Source: CAVUFH01 sp963740835
GTDB lineage: Bacteria; Actinomycetota; Acidimicrobiia; IMCC26256; PALSA-610
Length of the DNA stretch: 64,000 nt
Assembly: GCA_963740835.1 (NCBI GenBank)
Contig: CAVUFH010000001.1
Span: forward strand, 1-64,000
Reading direction: 5' to 3'
Of this stretch, positions 35,613-45,884 are shown piece after piece; within the stretch, counting starts at the first letter, position 1; each line of letters starts with the position of its first letter. The notes beneath the pieces were generated by a model. The model was given only the letters and a program-made list of their open reading frames with translations. It had not been told where the DNA came from and searched no databases. Position numbers and translations under genes: made by a program.

Positions 35613-36200
35613 ATGTGTGCGGCCATGAAGCTCGTGCCGTTGTCGAAGGACCCGTTCCAGGCGCCTACCGATCGTGACATGCTGCCGTCAGAGCGGCGGC
35701 TGTTCGTGCGTACGCACCGCACGGGCATTTTCGGCTACGGGCGTCGATCCGACGGACCCGCGATGTCGGTCGTCTACTACGTCCCGTCCGATGACGACGA
35801 GCTGCTCGTGGCGACCATGGCCGATCGCGCCAAGGCGAAGGTCGTGGGGAAGAGCGGCAAGGTCAGCCTCTGCATCCTCGACGAAACGTGGCCGTTCACC
35901 TACCTGCAGGTGTATTGCGATGCTGTGATCGACGACGATCGCGAAGCCGTCGTCGATGTGATGATGGCGGTCGCGGAGCGGATGTCGGGCGAGCCGTTGG
36001 CAGCAGAGCTACGTCCTGTGGTCGAAGCGATGGCCGAAGAGGAAACCCGAGTGCTGCTGCGCTGTCGTCCGTACGGGACGTTCGCGACTCCACCACGGCA
36101 CCTACATCACAACGACCAGGACGAACCGCTGACCCACTGGATTACCGGATCGATGCCGTGGGACGCCCCCGACACGCCGAGCGAGGCTGAGCGCACATAG
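35613..36200 (+). CDS. Pyridoxamine 5'-phosphate oxidase-like (flavin/F420 split-barrel) protein
   Basis: A 195-residue split beta-barrel protein of the PNPOx-like group that binds FMN or F420. The N-terminal LPSERRLFVRTHRTGIFGYGRRSDGPAMSVVYYV and the next strand DDDELLVATMADRAKAKVVGKSGKVSLCILDE follow the family order. The C-terminal helix ends in PPRHLHHNDQDEPL. Two starts are possible, ATG 35613 and ATG 35625; neither has a strong Shine-Dalgarno. It follows the cyclase gene closely and may be co-transcribed. Confidence 0.75.
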   Translation: MCAAMKLVPLSKDPFQAPTDRDMLPSERRLFVRTHRTGIFGYGRRSDGPAMSVVYYVPSDDDELLVATMADRAKAKVVGKSGKVSLCILDETWPFTYLQVYCDAVIDDDREAVVDVMMAVAERMSGEPLAAELRPVVEAMAEEETRVLLRCRPYGTFATPPRHLHHNDQDEPLTHWITGSMPWDAPDTPSEAERT

Positions 36201-36505
36201 CTGCCGGCGCTGTCGTGTTGCCCGTCGCGTAACTCGCCATATGCGGCGTGTCCCGTCACAGGAACGGTCGCGACCCTGTTGTGGACGAACGAGCCCGACG
36301 AGCAACTGACCTTTCGTCCGGTCGTTTCCGATCCTTCGGGTCTCGAAGCCGCGGCGCGGATATTTCCGCCTCAAAACGACGGCAGTCAGGTATGGGCGAA
36401 GCGTGCGCGTGGTCGCGGCCGACCTCCACCATGCGCACGCTCTGCTCACAGTTCTGTTTGACCCGCGCACACCTGCGCCGAGGTCGCGCTTCGGGCGTCG
36501 GCGCG
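36201..36505. other. Intergenic region between oxidase and binding-protein genes
   Basis: The region is convergent: genes on both sides end here. No gene or RNA is supported. It may include the right border of the accessory patch that separates the Liv transporter from its binding proteins. Confidence 0.45.
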
Positions 36506-37930
36506 TCAGGTGTCGGACGCCGCCGCTTGCTTGCACTTCCCGCCGCTCGCGTCCTGCACCGGAGTGATCGGCTTCCAGTCGCCGGTCTGACCGATCGTCG
36601 GGTCGAACTCCGCGAGGCGGAACGCGTCGTCCGCGTCGTACTTGTCCTTGCACAACGACGCGATGTCGGTTGACACCAGATCGATTGCACCGAAGGAATT
36701 GACCGTCTTCGTCCAGTTGTCGTTGTTGAGGGTCGGGCCCGCCTTCTCGGCGATCGTCCGGAACATGAACAGCTCGTTGCAGAAGTCGGTGACCGCGACG
36801 TACACCTCTTCGGTCTTGCCGTCGGGTCCGGGCGCGACCTCGTCCGGGCCCTTCACCGTGGTCCCGGTCGCCTTCTCGTAGATGTCGACGCACTGCTGCA
36901 GCAGCTTGTTCTTGTGATCCCAACGCTCGGAATCGGTCGCGCCGATCGTCCCGAGCATGCCGTCGTACGGGTTCGGGTTCGTGCCCGCCGCGACGAGGTC
37001 CTGGCCCTGCTCGGCCGTCGACGACGCGTCCGTGATGAGCTGCGCGTCCGGCATGCCCTGCTTGATCTTCTGGACGAACTGCTTCGCCGAGATGTTCAGG
37101 CCGACCATGAAGATGGTGTCGACGTTCTCGCTCTTCCACTTCTCGATGAAGCTGTCGAGCTGACCCTGCGCCGCGGAGGTGTCGGTGCCACTGATCGTCA
37201 GCGTGGCCGTGGAGCCGAGATCGGCACCGCCGTCCTTCAGCGCGGGTGCGATGACGTCGTTCGCCCGAGACTCACCGTCGGAGTCGGCGAGGATCGCGAC
37301 CGTCTTGCCCTTCAACTTGTTCTGCTTGTCGAGCAGGTTGATGAGGATCGTCGCCGCCGCTTCCTTCGTCGTGTCCGGCGTCAGCATGAGGCCCGGAGGC
37401 GATTCGTCGATCCACGGCTGCTCGAGCTCGTGGCCGATGTGGATCGTCTTGTGGTCGCGGGTCAGGCACAGCTGCGCGTCGCCGCTGAAGTCGATGAACA
37501 CGCCGAGCACCGCGAACACCTGGTCGTCCTCGGTCCAGGCGGTGCACAACGACAACGCACTGGGCTCCTGGCCGGGGATCGGCGGGTACTTCTTGTACAC
37601 GGGCACGATCTTGCGCCCGCCGACACCGCCGTTCGCGTTGATGTAGTCGACGAAGACCTGCGCGGTCTTCTGTTGATCGCCGCGTGTGAAGTCGACGAAA
37701 TCCTTGATCGCGTCGTAGTCGACGATGGCGATCCCGAGCTTGATCGAGTCGTTGGTCACGCCCGTGCCGAGGTCGCCGCTCGCGGCTCCCGACGACGGCG
37801 TCGTGCTCTTGTCACTGCTTGCGCTGTCGTCGTCGTCCCCGCCGCACGCGGCGAAGAGCAACGCCGCAACGACAATGCCGACAAACGCCGCGCGCAGCAC
37901 CGGCCGATGTGCGGCCTTCGTGCGTCCCAT
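36506..37930 (-). CDS. Branched-chain amino acid type substrate-binding lipoprotein (Peripla_BP_6)
   Basis: A 474-residue binding protein. The signal peptide ends at lipobox LLFAAC (Cys near residue 29), followed by an acidic linker GGDDDDSASSDKSTTPSS. The mature domain begins VTNDSIKLGIAIVDYDAIKDFVDF and has VFVDYINANGGVGGRKIVPVY, the usual block of LivJ-type proteins, then a second lobe KGKTVAILADSDGESRANDV. It is paralogous to the next gene (shared FIEKWKSENVD and SAKQFVQKIK). With the upstream Liv fusion transporter 5 kb away, it is the most likely binding component. The ATG has GGGGGGAA just upstream. Confidence 0.9.
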   Translation of the reverse strand: MGRTKAAHRPVLRAAFVGIVVAALLFAACGGDDDDSASSDKSTTPSSGAASGDLGTGVTNDSIKLGIAIVDYDAIKDFVDFTRGDQQKTAQVFVDYINANGGVGGRKIVPVYKKYPPIPGQEPSALSLCTAWTEDDQVFAVLGVFIDFSGDAQLCLTRDHKTIHIGHELEQPWIDESPPGLMLTPDTTKEAAATILINLLDKQNKLKGKTVAILADSDGESRANDVIAPALKDGGADLGSTATLTISGTDTSAAQGQLDSFIEKWKSENVDTIFMVGLNISAKQFVQKIKQGMPDAQLITDASSTAEQGQDLVAAGTNPNPYDGMLGTIGATDSERWDHKNKLLQQCVDIYEKATGTTVKGPDEVAPGPDGKTEEVYVAVTDFCNELFMFRTIAEKAGPTLNNDNWTKTVNSFGAIDLVSTDIASLCKDKYDADDAFRLAEFDPTIGQTGDWKPITPVQDASGGKCKQAAASDT

Positions 37931-38025
37931 GGTTCCCCCCAGTGGCTCGCTGGGGCGAACTCTATGACGCTGATGTCAGTTTGTCTCGTACCCTCGCGGC
38001 GGGTATTTCCCCTGATCAGAGCCCG

Positions 38026-39408
38026 TCAGTTGAGATCACCGACGTCACGGACCGGGGTGATCGCCTTCCAGTCGCCGTCCTTGGGGATCTTCGGGTCGAA
38101 CGCCACCAGGCCGTAGGTGTCGTCGGCGTCGTACTTGCCCTCGTGCAACGACGCGTACCGGCTCGACGCGATTCGCATCTTGCCCATCGAATTGACCGCC
38201 GCGGTCCACGTGTCGTTGTCGAGCGTGGCGCCGGCCTTGGTCGCGATGTCGAGGAACATCGTGACCTCGGCGCACGCGTCACTCACCGCGCCGTAGATGT
38301 CGTTGCGCTTGCCGTTGGGCGCTTTCACGACCTCGTTCGGCCCGGGGACGTCGGTGCCGATGTACTTCTTGTAGATCGCGTTGCACCGCTTGAAGTTCTC
38401 GCCCTTGCTGTGCACGGCACCGGTCTCGCCTTCGGCCGAGATGATGCCGTCGTAGGGGTTGTCGGCCTGGCCCGCGCGGACGAGATCCTGCCCTTGTCCG
38501 AGCACCGTGGTGGTGTCGGCGATGAGCTGCACGTCCGGCATCTCGTCCTTGATCTTCTGCACGAACTGCTTCGCGGACGCGGTCTCGCCGAGGATGATCA
38601 ACGAGTCGACGTTCTCGCTCTTCCACTTCTCGATGAAGCTGTCGAGCTGCGCTTGCGCGGCAGTTGTGTCGGTGCCCGAGATCGCGAGCACGGCGTCGGA
38701 GCCGCGCGCGACCTTCAGCTTCTTGAGCTCGGGCTCCACCGTCGACTTGATGCGGCCCTTGTTGTCGTCGGCTGCGAGCACGGCGACCGTCTTGCCCTTC
38801 AGTGTCTTCTCCTTGCCGAGCAGCGACATGATCACGTTGAGGCGCCGCTCCGCCGTGATGTCGGGACTCAGCAGCAGTCCGGGTGGCGCCTCGTCCATAA
38901 ATGGTTGCGTCAGACCGTGGGTGATCAGTACTCGGTGCTGGTCGCGCGTCACGCAGAGCTGGGCATCTCCGGTGAAGTCGACGAACACGCCCATGATCGC
39001 GAACGCGTTCTCGTCCTCGGCCGCGGAGGTGCAGATCCCGAGCGAGCTCGGTTGTGCTCCGGGGATCGGGCAGTAGGTCTTGAACACGGGCTCGATCGTG
39101 CGGCCGTTGATGCCGCCCGCGTCGTTGATGTCCTTGAAGTACGCGCCGTAGATCTTGTCCTGATCGATGCGGACGTCGTCGACGAAGTCCTTGATGCACT
39201 CGAAGTCGACGAGAGACACGACGACCTTGATCGAGTCCGCGGTGACGCCGGGCGCGCCAGTGCCGCCGCTACTCGTCTTCGGCGCCGTCGACTCGGAGCT
39301 CGCGGTCGACTTGGCCGCGCCGCTGTCGTCGTCATCACCGCCGCACGCGGCCAACACCATCGCCGCGACCAACACGAAGACCCCTGCCACCAGTTGCACC
39401 CGTCGCAC
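38026..39408 (-). CDS. Branched-chain amino acid type substrate-binding lipoprotein, paralogue
   Basis: A 460-residue lipoprotein with a signal peptide and lipobox MVLAAC near residue 21, then GGDDDDSGAAKSTASS. The mature chain begins VTADSIKVVVSLVDFECIKDFVDDVR. It shares long stretches with the previous protein (FIEKWKSENVD, SAKQFVQKIKDEMPD), so the two arose by tandem duplication and may differ in ligand. GTG 39408 is chosen because GGGGAGG stands upstream; the longer frame is not signal-peptide-like. Confidence 0.88.
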   Translation of the reverse strand: MRRVQLVAGVFVLVAAMVLAACGGDDDDSGAAKSTASSESTAPKTSSGGTGAPGVTADSIKVVVSLVDFECIKDFVDDVRIDQDKIYGAYFKDINDAGGINGRTIEPVFKTYCPIPGAQPSSLGICTSAAEDENAFAIMGVFVDFTGDAQLCVTRDQHRVLITHGLTQPFMDEAPPGLLLSPDITAERRLNVIMSLLGKEKTLKGKTVAVLAADDNKGRIKSTVEPELKKLKVARGSDAVLAISGTDTTAAQAQLDSFIEKWKSENVDSLIILGETASAKQFVQKIKDEMPDVQLIADTTTVLGQGQDLVRAGQADNPYDGIISAEGETGAVHSKGENFKRCNAIYKKYIGTDVPGPNEVVKAPNGKRNDIYGAVSDACAEVTMFLDIATKAGATLDNDTWTAAVNSMGKMRIASSRYASLHEGKYDADDTYGLVAFDPKIPKDGDWKAITPVRDVGDLN

Positions 39409-39576
39409 CGGCCACCTCCCCTGCAGGCCCTGAGTCTGGCCGCGTTCGGGTGCACAGGGCGAGCACCACTCGTAGTGCGCCCGGATGCAGCACTGGACCC
39501 TCGAACGACGGGGCGCCGTCGCCCTCGCCACGTTCACTCGCCCGCCGCCCGACCAGCGCGTCGCCCTGTAGCCGCG

Positions 39577-41164
<1,588 letters not shown>

Positions 41165-41209
41165 CCGTCATTGTCGCGCTCGACGGCGCGGTTCCGAGGA
41201 TCCTTTTCT

Positions 41210-41515
41210 CTACCGAAGCCGGTGGCGGCGGAGGCGGACTGCGCTCGCGGTGCCGATGGCAACCACACCGAGCAGCCAAAGCGCGTCGAACCCCGTCATC
41301 TCGCCACCCACCGCGCGCCAAAGCACGACGCCGGCGACCTCGGCACATGCGACCGCGACGAACGCGAGGCCAAAAGTGCGAACGCTTGTGCGCGCGTTCA
41401 CGCGGCCCAACCGCCACGCGCACGCCGCGTTCGCGACGAGCAACGCGACACCGCCCCAGAGGATCGCCGCGAGCGCTTCGTCGATGCCGCGCGTGTCGTC
41501 GAACATGTGCACCAA
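41210..41515 (-). CDS. Small membrane protein, unknown
   Basis: A 101-residue protein with about three hydrophobic spans (ALAAILWGGVALLVANAACAW, VRTFGLAFVAVACAEVAGVVL, FDALWLLGVVAIGTASAV) and a basic tail RLRRHRLR. No family was recognised. It lies between the ABC-F gene and a divergent MFS gene. Codon pattern suggests it is real but evidence is thin. Confidence 0.45.
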   Translation of the reverse strand: MVHMFDDTRGIDEALAAILWGGVALLVANAACAWRLGRVNARTSVRTFGLAFVAVACAEVAGVVLWRAVGGEMTGFDALWLLGVVAIGTASAVRLRRHRLR

Positions 41516-41581
41516 CGATCGACGCGCATGCGCGCGCGCTTGAACCGCGCACCGTGCGCGAGGTCACTCTCCGTCGAACAC

Positions 41582-42880
41582 GTGACGAAGCGTTTCGCTG
41601 TCGTTAATCTCGGGTTCGTGGAACGCCGTCTTGGCGGGCGGTTCAACACACTCTGGCTGGCAGCGACCACCTCGTTCCTGGGGGACGGGGTCGCACTCGC
41701 GGCATTCCCCCTCTTGGCCGCGCACCTCACGACCTCGCCGGTCCTCATCGCGGGCACGCAGATCGCACGGGGACTGCCCTTCCTCCTCGTCGGTGTGCTC
41801 GGTGGCGTGGTCGCGGACCGCTACGACCGGCGGCGGGTGATGGTCGGCGTTGACGTGCTGCGCGCGCTGATCGTGGCGATGCTCGCGATCACGGTCGCGT
41901 TGGGCGGTGGCGAGATCGCCGTGGTGTGGCTGGTGATCTTCGTGCTCGCGTGCGGCGAGACGCTGTTCGATCCGGCCGCGGCCGGAGTCGTCCCGAACAT
42001 CGTGCCGATGGACCAGCTCGAACGGGCGAACGGCCGGCTCATCGCCAGCGAGTCGACCGCGAAGGAACTGATCGGCCCTGCGCTGGGCGCCCTCCTGTTC
42101 ACCTGGGCGGTCTGGGTGCCCTTCGGGCTCGACGCGCTCTCGTTCGTGCTCGCGGCGGCACTCGTCGCGACGATGAGCGGGACGTTCCGCGCTCGGCGCG
42201 TGGGCACCGACGAGCGAGTCGTCGCGACGTTGCGGGCGGACCTGGCCGGCGGGTGGAACTTCCTCCGGCACAACCCGGTGCTGCGGAGCTTGGCCGCCTT
42301 CGGTGCGATCGGCAACTTCGGCGCCGCCGCGGTCGAGGCGACCCTCGTGCTGTTCTCGCTGCAGGTCCTCCACACCGGTGACGCCGGGTTCGGCCTGCTG
42401 CTCGCGGCCGGGGCCGTTGGCGGAACAGTCGCCGCGCTCGTCACCAGCCGCGTCACCGGGGCGTTCGGTGCCGGCACGGTGATCGTCGGCGGCTACATCG
42501 CCGCGGGCGCGGCCACGATCGTCGCCGCGCTCACTTCGAACGCCTACGTCTGCGGCGCCGCGATCGGCATCGTGTTCGCCTGCCACGCGTGGACGGATGT
42601 CGTGAGCTACTCGCTGCGGCAGGAGCTCACGCCCGACGCGCTGCGGGGCCGCGTGTTCAGCCTCTTCCGCACCGCACTCTGGGGCGTGTGGCCGCTCGGC
42701 GCGCTCGCCGGCGGGCTGCTCGCGACCTGGTCTCTGCGCGCGCCGCTCCTCATGTTCGCGGTCATCTCGCTCGCGATCGGTGCCGTCGCGCCTCGCCTCG
42801 TCGGCAACCGCGCGATCGCCAACGCGCAACGCGACGCGCGCGAGGCGCAAAGGGAGGAACCTGTACCGGTCGTGCTGTAG
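41582..42880 (+). CDS. MFS exporter (EntS/MFS_3-like)
   Basis: A 432-residue major facilitator with 12 spans. FNTLWLAATTSFLGDGVALAAFPLLA opens the first span and the loop 2-3 motif is GGVVADRYDRRRVMV. The block CGETLFDPAAAGVVPNIVP-x-DQLERANG is typical of the MFS_3 group of enterobactin and macrolide exporters, and SLRQELTPDALRGRVFSLFRT is the matching second-half element. The substrate is unknown. GTG 41582 is a guess; GTG 41618 is also possible. Confidence 0.88.
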   Translation: MTKRFAVVNLGFVERRLGGRFNTLWLAATTSFLGDGVALAAFPLLAAHLTTSPVLIAGTQIARGLPFLLVGVLGGVVADRYDRRRVMVGVDVLRALIVAMLAITVALGGGEIAVVWLVIFVLACGETLFDPAAAGVVPNIVPMDQLERANGRLIASESTAKELIGPALGALLFTWAVWVPFGLDALSFVLAAALVATMSGTFRARRVGTDERVVATLRADLAGGWNFLRHNPVLRSLAAFGAIGNFGAAAVEATLVLFSLQVLHTGDAGFGLLLAAGAVGGTVAALVTSRVTGAFGAGTVIVGGYIAAGAATIVAALTSNAYVCGAAIGIVFACHAWTDVVSYSLRQELTPDALRGRVFSLFRTALWGVWPLGALAGGLLATWSLRAPLLMFAVISLAIGAVAPRLVGNRAIANAQRDAREAQREEPVPVVL

Positions 42881-42891
42881 CGCACGTCGCG

Positions 42892-43653
42892 TCAGCCGTT
42901 CGGTTTCAGCGGTCCGATCGGCACCGTCGTCGTGGCGTCGACGAGGAGTTGCGCGAGCTCGGCCGGACAGCTGAGGAACGGTGAATGCGATGCCTCGATC
43001 GAGAGCGGTTCGACGCCGAGCCGGCGGGCGGTGACGTCGGCGAGCCACCTCGGTTGCGCGCGGTCCTCGAGGCACACGATGAAGCTGCGCGGGAGCTCAG
43101 CTTCCCAGAACCGGGGAACCGAGATCGGCGTCGTCGCGGTATCCCCCGCCCGCTCCGGCGTCAGCTGCTCGAACGCCCAGCGCACGGTTCCGTCGTCACA
43201 ATCGTGGTAGAAGAGCTCGCGGGCGCCTTCGGCATCAGCGAACGCCATCGAGCCGTCATCGCCGATGCGCAAGTGCCTGAGCATGCCCGTCACGTCGTAG
43301 TCGGCCTCGGTCGCTCCGTCGTCGCGGTAGACGAGCGCCTCTTGGATCAGGCGACCTTCCAACGGCAACGCGGCCGCGAGGTACACCATGTGGCTGACGA
43401 GTTCCGGCGCGGCATCGGCCGCACGGGTGATCTCCAAGCCGCCGCCAGAGTGCCCGACGAGCACGTCGCCCGCGGTGAGTACCGACGTCACCGCGTCGAG
43501 CCGCCCGGCCAACGTCGCGGTCTCGTGGACGCGCGCGCCGTGGCCGGGCACGTCGATCGCGATCGCTTCGTGCCCGAGGCGCTCGAGCTCGGGGATCGTG
43601 CGGCTCCAGCACCACGCACCATGGAACCCACCGTGAACGAGGACGAAACGCAT
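42892..43653 (-). CDS. Alpha/beta hydrolase (salicylate esterase/hydroxynitrile lyase-like)
   Basis: A 253-residue enzyme. The N-terminal VLVHGGFHGAWCW (oxyanion), nucleophile GHSGGGLE (near residue 74), and the C-terminal IEASHSPFLSCPAEL with the catalytic His match the AB_hydrolase_6 group. The acid residue is likely in VCLEDRAQP. ATG 43653 follows AGAAGGG, which fixes the start. It converges on the MFS gene. Confidence 0.86.
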   Translation of the reverse strand: MRFVLVHGGFHGAWCWSRTIPELERLGHEAIAIDVPGHGARVHETATLAGRLDAVTSVLTAGDVLVGHSGGGLEITRAADAAPELVSHMVYLAAALPLEGRLIQEALVYRDDGATEADYDVTGMLRHLRIGDDGSMAFADAEGARELFYHDCDDGTVRWAFEQLTPERAGDTATTPISVPRFWEAELPRSFIVCLEDRAQPRWLADVTARRLGVEPLSIEASHSPFLSCPAELAQLLVDATTTVPIGPLKPNG

Positions 43654-43875
43654 TGAAGTCCCTTCTGATTCGGATCTCAGAGCCGGTATGTCGTCGTCGA
43701 CTGCATCACGGATATGCACCAAGCTCGGTTCGAAGCGCGCACAGGATGCCTGCTGACGCGCCGGCGAGTCGAGGCAGTGCAACCGAGGTGCCGACCGATC
43801 CCGATGCCGCTTCGTCAACCATCACGGCCAATAGCATGCGCGCCGATCGCGACGAGCGGCAGTTGGGGACTTGGG

Positions 43876-45843
43876 ATGCAGGCGGACGAGACTGCCGTCG
43901 TGAGGATGGCGACGTCAGACGAAACGCGGGTGAAGCCGCCTGCCGCGGGGGCGTACATCGGGGGTCTCGACGGACTGCGCGCAATCGCGGTCGCGGCTGT
44001 CATCGTGTTCCACTTCGCGCCGACGATCCTGCCCGCAGGCTTCCTGGGCGTCGACGTGTTCTTCGTGGTGTCCGGGTTCCTCATCTCGCGCCTCTTGCTC
44101 CGGGAGATCGCGGCTTCAGGGTCGTTATCGCGCCGCGAGTTCTGGGCGCGGAGGGCGCGCCGGTTGCTCCCTGCACTCGCCACCGTCACTGTCGTCGTAT
44201 TGATCGTCGCCACGATCAGCCTCTCCGACACCGAGATGCACGACCTGCGCGCGCAGGCGCTCGGCACGCTCTTCTATTGCGTGAACTGGGTGATCATCCA
44301 CCAGAACGGCAACTACTTCGCGACGCTCGGTCGCCCCTCGCCGCTCCTGCACATGTGGACGCTCGCGGTCGAGGAGCAGTTCTACATCGTCCTCCCGCTG
44401 GTGTTCTTCGCGACGCGGCGGCTCCTCGTGCGGCATCCGGTGCGCGCGTCGGTGATTGCATTGATTGGCGCGGTTGCGTCGACCGTGTGGATGGCAGTGC
44501 TCTTCTCGCCGACGGGCGACCCGACGCGCGCATACATCGGGACCGATTCGCACGCCATGGGATTGCTCCTCGGCGTGGCGATGGGCGTGCTCGCGGGCGC
44601 CGGAAAACCCTGGGATGCCGTCACCGAGCGTGTGCGCGCGAATCGCTACGCCACGCGGCTCGTGCCCGTGCTCGCCGCACTGGCACTGATGGTCATCCTC
44701 GTCACGATGCGCATCGCGGCCGATGACACGGCCTGGTTGTTCCGGGGCGGCTTCCTCGCCTTCTCCGCGCTGTGCGCGTTGATCGTCGCGGTGCTCGTGT
44801 CGATGCCGGAAGCGCCGATCTCCCGCGTGCTGCGTACGCCCGCGCTCGTCGCGATCGGGCTCCGATCGTATTCGCTGTATCTCTGGCACTGGCCCGTGCG
44901 CGTGTTCGTCACTCCGAGTTCAGGACTCCACGGCGCGCCACTCTTCTTCGTCCGGCTCGCAATTTCGGTCGTGCTCGCGGAGATCTCGTATCGATGCATC
45001 GAGCAACCTTTCCGCATCGGGCGCGTCGCGCGGCGTGCCGGCAGCCGGCCGGCGATCGCTTACTTCATCGTGCTGACGGTCGTTGCCGGTTTCCTCGTCG
45101 CCACCGTTGCCGCGCCTCCGGCGCTTCCGCCGACGAGTCTCTCGCAGGTGGCCGCGCTGCCCCAGGCGATCCGCCCTGGGGTGCTGAGAGTCGACATCTT
45201 CGGCGACTCGACCGGACTCGTGTTCGGACTCGGCGGTAGGAACAACAGCAAGTCGTTGAACCTCGTCGTCGGGGGCGACGCCGAGCTCGGCTGCGGCATC
45301 GTGCAGACCGATCGGGTGAGCGGCGACCGGGTCGAGTCGCCGCCACCCCACTGCAAGGACTGGGCCCCTCGTTGGAAGCAGTCGCTGCGCCGAAATCCAA
45401 CGGCGCGCCTCGCGCTGATGGCCGGCGCCTGGGAGACGTACGACCAAAAGACGAGCACCGGGCAAGTGATCCGATTCGGCACCGCAGCGTGGACCGATCT
45501 CATCCGTTCATCGCTGCACGACGCGCTCACGGTGCTGACATCCGATGGCCGAACGGTGCACCTGTTCGAGGTGCCTTGCTATGGCGCAGGTGATGGAAAC
45601 AGCGCCCCGGAACGCCATGACCCGGCGCGCATCGCCGCCGTCAACCAGATCTTCAACGACGCGGCGCGGACAATGCCGCAGGTCGAAATGGTGCGCTGGC
45701 GCAAGCTGGTGTGCCCGAACGGCACGCGCGCGGAAAGCATCGATGGTGTACATCTCTGGCAACGCGACGATCAGCACCTCACCATGGACGGCGCGGCAGA
45801 GGTGTGGAAGTGGTGGCTCCCGCAACTCCGCGCCGAGTCCTGA
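43876..45843 (+). CDS. Acyltransferase 3 (OafA/YrhL type) with C-terminal SGNH domain
   Basis: A 655-residue membrane enzyme that O-acylates surface polysaccharide or peptidoglycan sugars. Residues 25-370 form about 10 spans: GGLDGLRAIAVAAVIVFHF with the catalytic histidine, GFLGVDVFFVVSGFLISR, and PSPLLHMWTLAVEEQFYIVLPL. From about residue 435 an extracytoplasmic SGNH hydrolase-like domain follows, with the block I DIFGDSTGLVFGL and the late DGVHLWQRDDQHLTMDGA (Asp-x-x-His). ATG 43876 is preferred for TTGGGGACTTGGG upstream. Later ATG 43906 is possible. Confidence 0.9.
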   Translation: MQADETAVVRMATSDETRVKPPAAGAYIGGLDGLRAIAVAAVIVFHFAPTILPAGFLGVDVFFVVSGFLISRLLLREIAASGSLSRREFWARRARRLLPALATVTVVVLIVATISLSDTEMHDLRAQALGTLFYCVNWVIIHQNGNYFATLGRPSPLLHMWTLAVEEQFYIVLPLVFFATRRLLVRHPVRASVIALIGAVASTVWMAVLFSPTGDPTRAYIGTDSHAMGLLLGVAMGVLAGAGKPWDAVTERVRANRYATRLVPVLAALALMVILVTMRIAADDTAWLFRGGFLAFSALCALIVAVLVSMPEAPISRVLRTPALVAIGLRSYSLYLWHWPVRVFVTPSSGLHGAPLFFVRLAISVVLAEISYRCIEQPFRIGRVARRAGSRPAIAYFIVLTVVAGFLVATVAAPPALPPTSLSQVAALPQAIRPGVLRVDIFGDSTGLVFGLGGRNNSKSLNLVVGGDAELGCGIVQTDRVSGDRVESPPPHCKDWAPRWKQSLRRNPTARLALMAGAWETYDQKTSTGQVIRFGTAAWTDLIRSSLHDALTVLTSDGRTVHLFEVPCYGAGDGNSAPERHDPARIAAVNQIFNDAARTMPQVEMVRWRKLVCPNGTRAESIDGVHLWQRDDQHLTMDGAAEVWKWWLPQLRAES

Positions 45844-45884
45844 CCGGGAGCGTCCACACTCGAGCCCGAGCCGCCCGTGCCGCG

